Shown: positions 32,044 to 35,468 of the stretch, piece by piece
Layout of the letters: each line of letters starts with the position of its first letter
How positions within the stretch are numbered: the stretch's first letter is position 1
Assembly: GCA_020341835.1 (NCBI GenBank)
Contig: CP070838.1
Location: 826,861-862,328 of the forward strand
DNA: 35,468 nucleotides
Reading direction: 5' to 3'
From: Thiotrichales bacterium
GTDB taxonomy: Bacteria; Pseudomonadota; Gammaproteobacteria; SZUA-229
Position numbers and translations under genes: made by a program
Notes under the pieces: generated by a model
Seen by the model: the letters and a program-made list of their open reading frames with translations, nothing else
Database searches by the model: none
What the model was told of the DNA's origin: nothing

Positions 32044-33027
32044 ATGATTGAGAAACGCCAGCTTGGTAACAAGGGGCCGGAGGTTGGCTGCCTGGGTTAC
32101 GGGGCGATGGCGCTGGAAGGTTATTACGGCGCCGTTGATGAGGCTGACGCGATTGCGACCATCCAGCATGCACTCGACCTGGGTATGGACTTTATCGATT
32201 CTGCAGACGCTTACGGTGAGGGTCATAATGAGCTGCTGATTGCGAAAGCGATAAAAGCCCGCAGGGATGATGCCTTCATCTGTACCAAGTTCGGCATCGT
32301 CTATGACGCTAACGACGCGGGAACGGACATGGAAACCGGATGGGGAGTTTCACTGAGGATCAATGGTGCGCCGGGCTATGTGAAAAAGTCATTGCAACTC
32401 AGCCGCTCCAGGCTCGGCGTCGATGTGATTGACCTGTGGTATGCGCACTACCCGGACCCATCCATACCCATTGAAGATACGGTTGGCGCGATGGCGGAAT
32501 GCGTACAGGCGGGTGATGTACGTTATCTCGGACTGTGTAACGTCTCGGCGGAAGAAGTCCGACGTGCGAATGAAGTTCACCCGATCGCTGCGGTGCAGTT
32601 TGAGTATTCGCTGTGGCGTCGTGAAGTTGAAACCACGTTGTTGCCCACGCTGCGCGAGCTCGGTATCGCGCTGATCCCGTGGTCACCACTGGGCGGTGGT
32701 TTTCTGACCGGCGAGGTCAAACAGCTCGCAGCAGATGACTTTCGTCATAACAATCCGCGGTACGCAGGCGCGAACCTCGATATCAACCGGGACCGGTTCG
32801 CGCCACTGATGCAGCTGGCGAAGGATTTCAGGATCACGCCAGCTCAGCTCGCCTTGTCCTGGCTGCTCCATCAGGGTGAGGACATTATTCCTGTTCCGGG
32901 AACACGCAAGGCCGAGAGACTCGATGAAAATGCGGCTTCAGCCAATGTTCAGCTCGACGCTGAAACCCTCGAGCAAATTGACAGGATCGCACCTGCAGGA
33001 CTGGCCGAAGGCGCTACCCTGGTATAA
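32044..33027 (+). CDS. Aldo/keto reductase
   Basis: The 327-residue TIM-barrel oxidoreductase has the catalytic tetrad Asp52, Tyr57, Lys82 and His135 in the order expected. The GYG/ALEGYYGAVDEADA N terminus and WYAHYPDP segment resemble the YakC/AKR13-type group. It uses NADPH to reduce aldehydes or ketones; the substrate is unknown. I chose ATG 32044, which has AGAGG 10 nt upstream, over a GTG at 32029. Confidence 0.9.
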   Translation: MIEKRQLGNKGPEVGCLGYGAMALEGYYGAVDEADAIATIQHALDLGMDFIDSADAYGEGHNELLIAKAIKARRDDAFICTKFGIVYDANDAGTDMETGWGVSLRINGAPGYVKKSLQLSRSRLGVDVIDLWYAHYPDPSIPIEDTVGAMAECVQAGDVRYLGLCNVSAEEVRRANEVHPIAAVQFEYSLWRREVETTLLPTLRELGIALIPWSPLGGGFLTGEVKQLAADDFRHNNPRYAGANLDINRDRFAPLMQLAKDFRITPAQLALSWLLHQGEDIIPVPGTRKAERLDENAASANVQLDAETLEQIDRIAPAGLAEGATLV

Positions 33028-33041
33028 CGGAGTAAAGCTGC

Positions 33042-33449
33042 ATGCAGGAAACCATCACTTTACAGACCCATCAGCGTGAGATCCTGATCGATATCACGCC
33101 ATTGGTCGAAGGTCTGGTGCAGGAAAGTGGCATCAGCTATGGCCTGGTTAATGTATATGCACAGGGCGCGACGGCCGCGATCATGATTCAGGAGAACTGG
33201 GATGAAAGCGTGCAGAGCGACGTGGTGAATCTGTTGCGCAAGCTGATCCCCAAGGGCGTCTGGTTGCATGATGCGCAGGACGGAAATGGTGACTCACACC
33301 TGAAGTCCGGTCTTGTCGGGCCATCGGAAACCGTACCGATAATCGACGGTCGTCTGGCTCTGTCGACATGGCAGAACATCTTTTTCTGCGAATTCGACGG
33401 TCCAAGAAACGACCGGCGTGTGTTATGCACTATCATCGCCGATGAATGA
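33042..33449 (+). CDS. yjbQ: YjbQ family protein (secondary thiamine-phosphate synthase-type)
   Basis: The 135-residue protein matches the YjbQ/UPF0047 family. The signature is WLHDAQDGNGDSHLKSGLVG (76-95), then PIIDGRLALSTWQNIFFCEF with the DGPR tail. Family members have weak thiamine-phosphate synthase activity in vitro, and the true role is not settled. It starts 14 bp after the aldo/keto reductase stop and overlaps the next gene by 8 nt. Confidence 0.9.
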   Translation: MQETITLQTHQREILIDITPLVEGLVQESGISYGLVNVYAQGATAAIMIQENWDESVQSDVVNLLRKLIPKGVWLHDAQDGNGDSHLKSGLVGPSETVPIIDGRLALSTWQNIFFCEFDGPRNDRRVLCTIIADE

Positions 33450-33846
33450 TCAAGGCATCGAGAACAGGGGGGTCACGCAATTTGTTCGCGGCGTCCTAGG
33501 TTGCAGTTGCCCGGACAAGGTGTTTGAGGATATCAGCGTAACCAGGCAGTCCAAACTGTTTGGTATTACAAATTGCGTATATGAAATAGGCGGGCGCCTG
33601 ATCGTGGCGATTGTTGTTCCGCAAGACTGGCAGGATGTCGAACCTGCGTTAGGCTCTATGGTTGAGGTGGGTAAGAAGTATCGTGACCGGCATGGCTTTA
33701 ACCGCTTTCGACTCGTGGTTGCGAGCGATAGCGATGAAGCCCATCAGGTGCTCACAGCGCAATTCGAAGCACTGCCGGATATCGATGAAAGATTACATCT
33801 GCACGTGATCGAGCCGCAAAAAATTCCTGTCCATGTCCAGCGGTAA
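33442..33846 (+). CDS. Small conserved-looking protein with a CSCP motif
   Basis: The 134-residue cytoplasmic protein begins MNDQGIENRGVTQFVRGVLG, followed by CSCPDKVFEDI. It has no signal peptide or membrane helix. I do not recognise the family, but the CxC plus VF-x-x-I region suggests a redox or metal-binding site. It starts at ATG 33442, overlapping the YjbQ stop by 8 nt, and its stop overlaps the following gene by 14 nt. Confidence 0.6.
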   Translation: MNDQGIENRGVTQFVRGVLGCSCPDKVFEDISVTRQSKLFGITNCVYEIGGRLIVAIVVPQDWQDVEPALGSMVEVGKKYRDRHGFNRFRLVVASDSDEAHQVLTAQFEALPDIDERLHLHVIEPQKIPVHVQR

Positions 33847-35329
33847 GCTAACCGAGAAATACAGAATCGCAGCCGAATCGGTACGCGGCTGGGTAGTATA
33901 TCGTGATTATGAGCTGGTATCGTGGCTGTTCCTGCGCGCGCTGGGTTTGATTTACCTGATCGCTTTTGCATCGCTGATGGTCCAGATCAAGGGTCTGGTC
34001 GGCGAGCAGGGCATAATGCCGGTTGGTAGCCTGCTCGAATATGTTACCAGCGTAACTGGCAGTGAGCGTTATTTCGTTTTACCAACCATCTTCTGGCTGG
34101 CTCACAACAATCTGGTGCTGGTAGGTGTAGCGCTGTACGGCTGTGTCGTATCGTTGCAGATCATTTTTAACCGCTGGTTACAGCCGGCACTGATCATCGC
34201 TTTTGTACTTTACCTGTCGCTATACAATGTCTGTCAGCCGTTTCTGCATTTTCAGTGGGACGGCCTGTTGCTGGAAGCCGGCTTCCTTGCAATATTTCTC
34301 GGCTCGCGATCGAGTATTATCATCTGGCTGTTTCGCGTGTTATTGTTCAAGCTGCGGTTCATGTCAGGTCTGTCCAAACTGACCAGCGGTGATGCGCAAT
34401 GGTCGGGACTGACTGCGCTGAACACCTATTTCGAAGTGCAGCCTTTACCGAATCCACTGGCCTGGTATGTGCATCAATTGCCCGAACTGGTGTTGCGTGC
34501 CGGTACCGCGGCGACACTGTTCATCGAAATCCTGGTGCCATTTATGATGTTCATGCCGCGGCGCTGGCGTTTTGTGGCAGCCTGGCTCACGATCCTGTGG
34601 CAGGTGCTTATTATTCTTACCAGCAACCATAACTGGATCAATCTACTCACGATAGCATTGTGCCTGTTCCTGTTCGATGACAGGGCGTTGCGGCGGGTCG
34701 TGCCGATCAACATAGAACCAGCGCAGATGACGGTGGCAATAAAAGATAGTCTTGCAACCAAACTGCGCACGCTCCTGCTGTCGGCGATGGCACTCTTTAT
34801 TCTGGTGATCAGCTTTGCCGAGTTGTGGATACTGTCGACGAGGACAGCTGTATTTGAGCCGCTCGGAACCGTAATCGATTACATGGAATCGTATCGCGTG
34901 GTCAACAAGTATCACGTGTTCCCGACCATGACCACCGAGAGAATCGAGCTGGAACTTTCCGGTTCTATTGAGGGTGAAACATGGAAGGTCTACCGTTTCA
35001 AGTACAAGCCTGGCGATCTCGATCAACGACCGCGACTGGTCATGCCGCACCAGCCCAGGCTGGACTGGCAGATGTGGTTCGTCACGCTGCGCCCCAAACA
35101 CCTGCCGTGGTTCGAGGAATTCCTGTACGCGCTGCTGGACAATTCACCGCATGTGAAGGATCTGCTGGCAAATGATCCGTTTCCGGATGAAGCACCGCGT
35201 TACATTCGTGTCGATGCCTACAAGTATACCTTCACAACGCCCGAACAACGCGAGCAGACGGGAAACTGGTGGAACAAGGAAGCGCTAGGCCCGTTCCTGC
35301 CGCTACCCGGCGTGATGCGATCAGAATAG
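33833..35329 (+). CDS. Lipase-maturation-factor-like membrane protein
   Basis: The 498-residue protein has about eight to ten hydrophobic helices in the N-terminal 330 residues. It matches lipase maturation factor (LMF1-type, PF06762): the RALGLIYLIAFASL start, FQWDGLLLEAGFLAIF, SGLSKLTSGDAQWSGLTAL and, in the C-terminal soluble part, PHQPRLDWQMWFVTL. Animal LMF1 helps lipases fold in the ER; the bacterial role is unknown. The start ATG 33833 overlaps the previous stop, so the three genes at 33042-35329 form one translationally linked set. Confidence 0.85.
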   Translation: MSSGKLTEKYRIAAESVRGWVVYRDYELVSWLFLRALGLIYLIAFASLMVQIKGLVGEQGIMPVGSLLEYVTSVTGSERYFVLPTIFWLAHNNLVLVGVALYGCVVSLQIIFNRWLQPALIIAFVLYLSLYNVCQPFLHFQWDGLLLEAGFLAIFLGSRSSIIIWLFRVLLFKLRFMSGLSKLTSGDAQWSGLTALNTYFEVQPLPNPLAWYVHQLPELVLRAGTAATLFIEILVPFMMFMPRRWRFVAAWLTILWQVLIILTSNHNWINLLTIALCLFLFDDRALRRVVPINIEPAQMTVAIKDSLATKLRTLLLSAMALFILVISFAELWILSTRTAVFEPLGTVIDYMESYRVVNKYHVFPTMTTERIELELSGSIEGETWKVYRFKYKPGDLDQRPRLVMPHQPRLDWQMWFVTLRPKHLPWFEEFLYALLDNSPHVKDLLANDPFPDEAPRYIRVDAYKYTFTTPEQREQTGNWWNKEALGPFLPLPGVMRSE

Positions 35330-35338
35330 CAAGCGAAA

Positions 35339-35442
35339 AATTCAAAAGGGTCAGAGTCGATTGAAAATAATTCAAAAGGGTCAGAGTCGATTGAAAATTA
35401 GAGATACCCATGCTTTTAATCGACTCTGACCCATTTGAAAAT
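35339..35442. repeat. Tandem 30-bp repeat with inverted copy (GGGTCAGAGTCGATT type)
   Basis: A 30-nt unit with core AAAGGGTCAGAGTCGATTG is present twice in direct tandem (35339-35368 and 35369-35398). An inverted, imperfect copy lies at 35414-35442, core AATCGACTCTGACCC. The pattern resembles the ends of small elements related to IS200/REP-associated Y1 transposases. No transposase is seen inside the window. Confidence 0.75.
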
Positions 35443-35468
35443 AGAAACAGTGTTTTGATGTTAATAAA

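Noticed and set aside
35339..35398. Tandem 30-bp repeats as a CRISPR array
   Set aside because: The units follow each other directly with no spacers, only two exact copies exist, and a third copy is inverted. No cas genes are present.

Overview
This window most likely comes from a gammaproteobacterium with a versatile redox metabolism, probably facultatively anaerobic or chemolithotrophic. The inference rests on family content: a soluble NAD-linked [NiFe] hydrogenase diaphorase, FNR/Anr-type boxes, a secreted-protein and cyclic-di-GMP gene set, and REP-like palindromes. No rRNA or other phylogenetic marker is present, so the placement is tentative. I see no tRNA, rRNA, CRISPR array or intact insertion sequence.

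Region 1 (1-4098, minus strand). hoxF and the 5' part of hoxU encode the diaphorase of an NAD-reducing hydrogenase and run off the left edge. They lie downstream of pgm (phosphoglucomutase). A perfect TTGAT-N4-ATCAA box sits about 160 bp upstream of hoxF.

Region 2 (4224-15646, minus strand) is the centre of interest. Thirteen tightly packed, mostly ATGA-overlapping genes encode a hybrid of an Mrp-type cation/proton antiporter and a complex I / group 4 hydrogenase-like module. In transcription order they are MrpE, MrpF, DUF4040 (MbhD-like), MrpG, an MbhE-MrpB fusion, MrpC, a double antiporter subunit (two NuoL/M/N-like modules in one chain), NuoH-like, NuoB-like, NuoC-like, NuoD-like, a NuoI-like ferredoxin fused to a GltD/NfnB-like NAD(P)H flavoprotein, and a rubrerythrin-like ferritin. 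The order closely follows the archaeal Mbx/Mbs complex of Thermococcales. The NuoD-like subunit has neither [NiFe] ligands nor the complex I quinone-site tyrosine, so the electron acceptor is unknown. I read it as a predicted NAD(P)H-linked, ion-pumping membrane oxidoreductase. An FNR-like box lies upstream of its first gene.

Region 3 (15647-23102). A divergent intergenic region leads to gnd (6-phosphogluconate dehydrogenase, an NADPH source). It is followed by a DUF899 protein, a TfoX N-terminal protein coupled to a secreted C39-like protein, a membrane GGDEF diguanylate cyclase, a small acidic protein, and a glutamate dehydrogenase on the minus strand.

Region 4 (23284-35329). This holds a P2-type cation ATPase, an apparently exported SAM methyltransferase, a small unknown protein, a cytidylate-kinase-like protein (minus), an isoaspartyl peptidase/asparaginase, a phosphotransferase-kinase fusion, a DUF1614 membrane protein, an aldo/keto reductase, a YjbQ protein, a small CxC protein and a lipase-maturation-factor-like membrane protein. 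The last three overlap and are probably co-transcribed.

Short palindromic elements of several families are scattered in the intergenic gaps (6541-6654, 17661-17742, 27332-27408, 31158-31228, 35339-35442). One is lodged inside the Mrp/Nuo-like operon.
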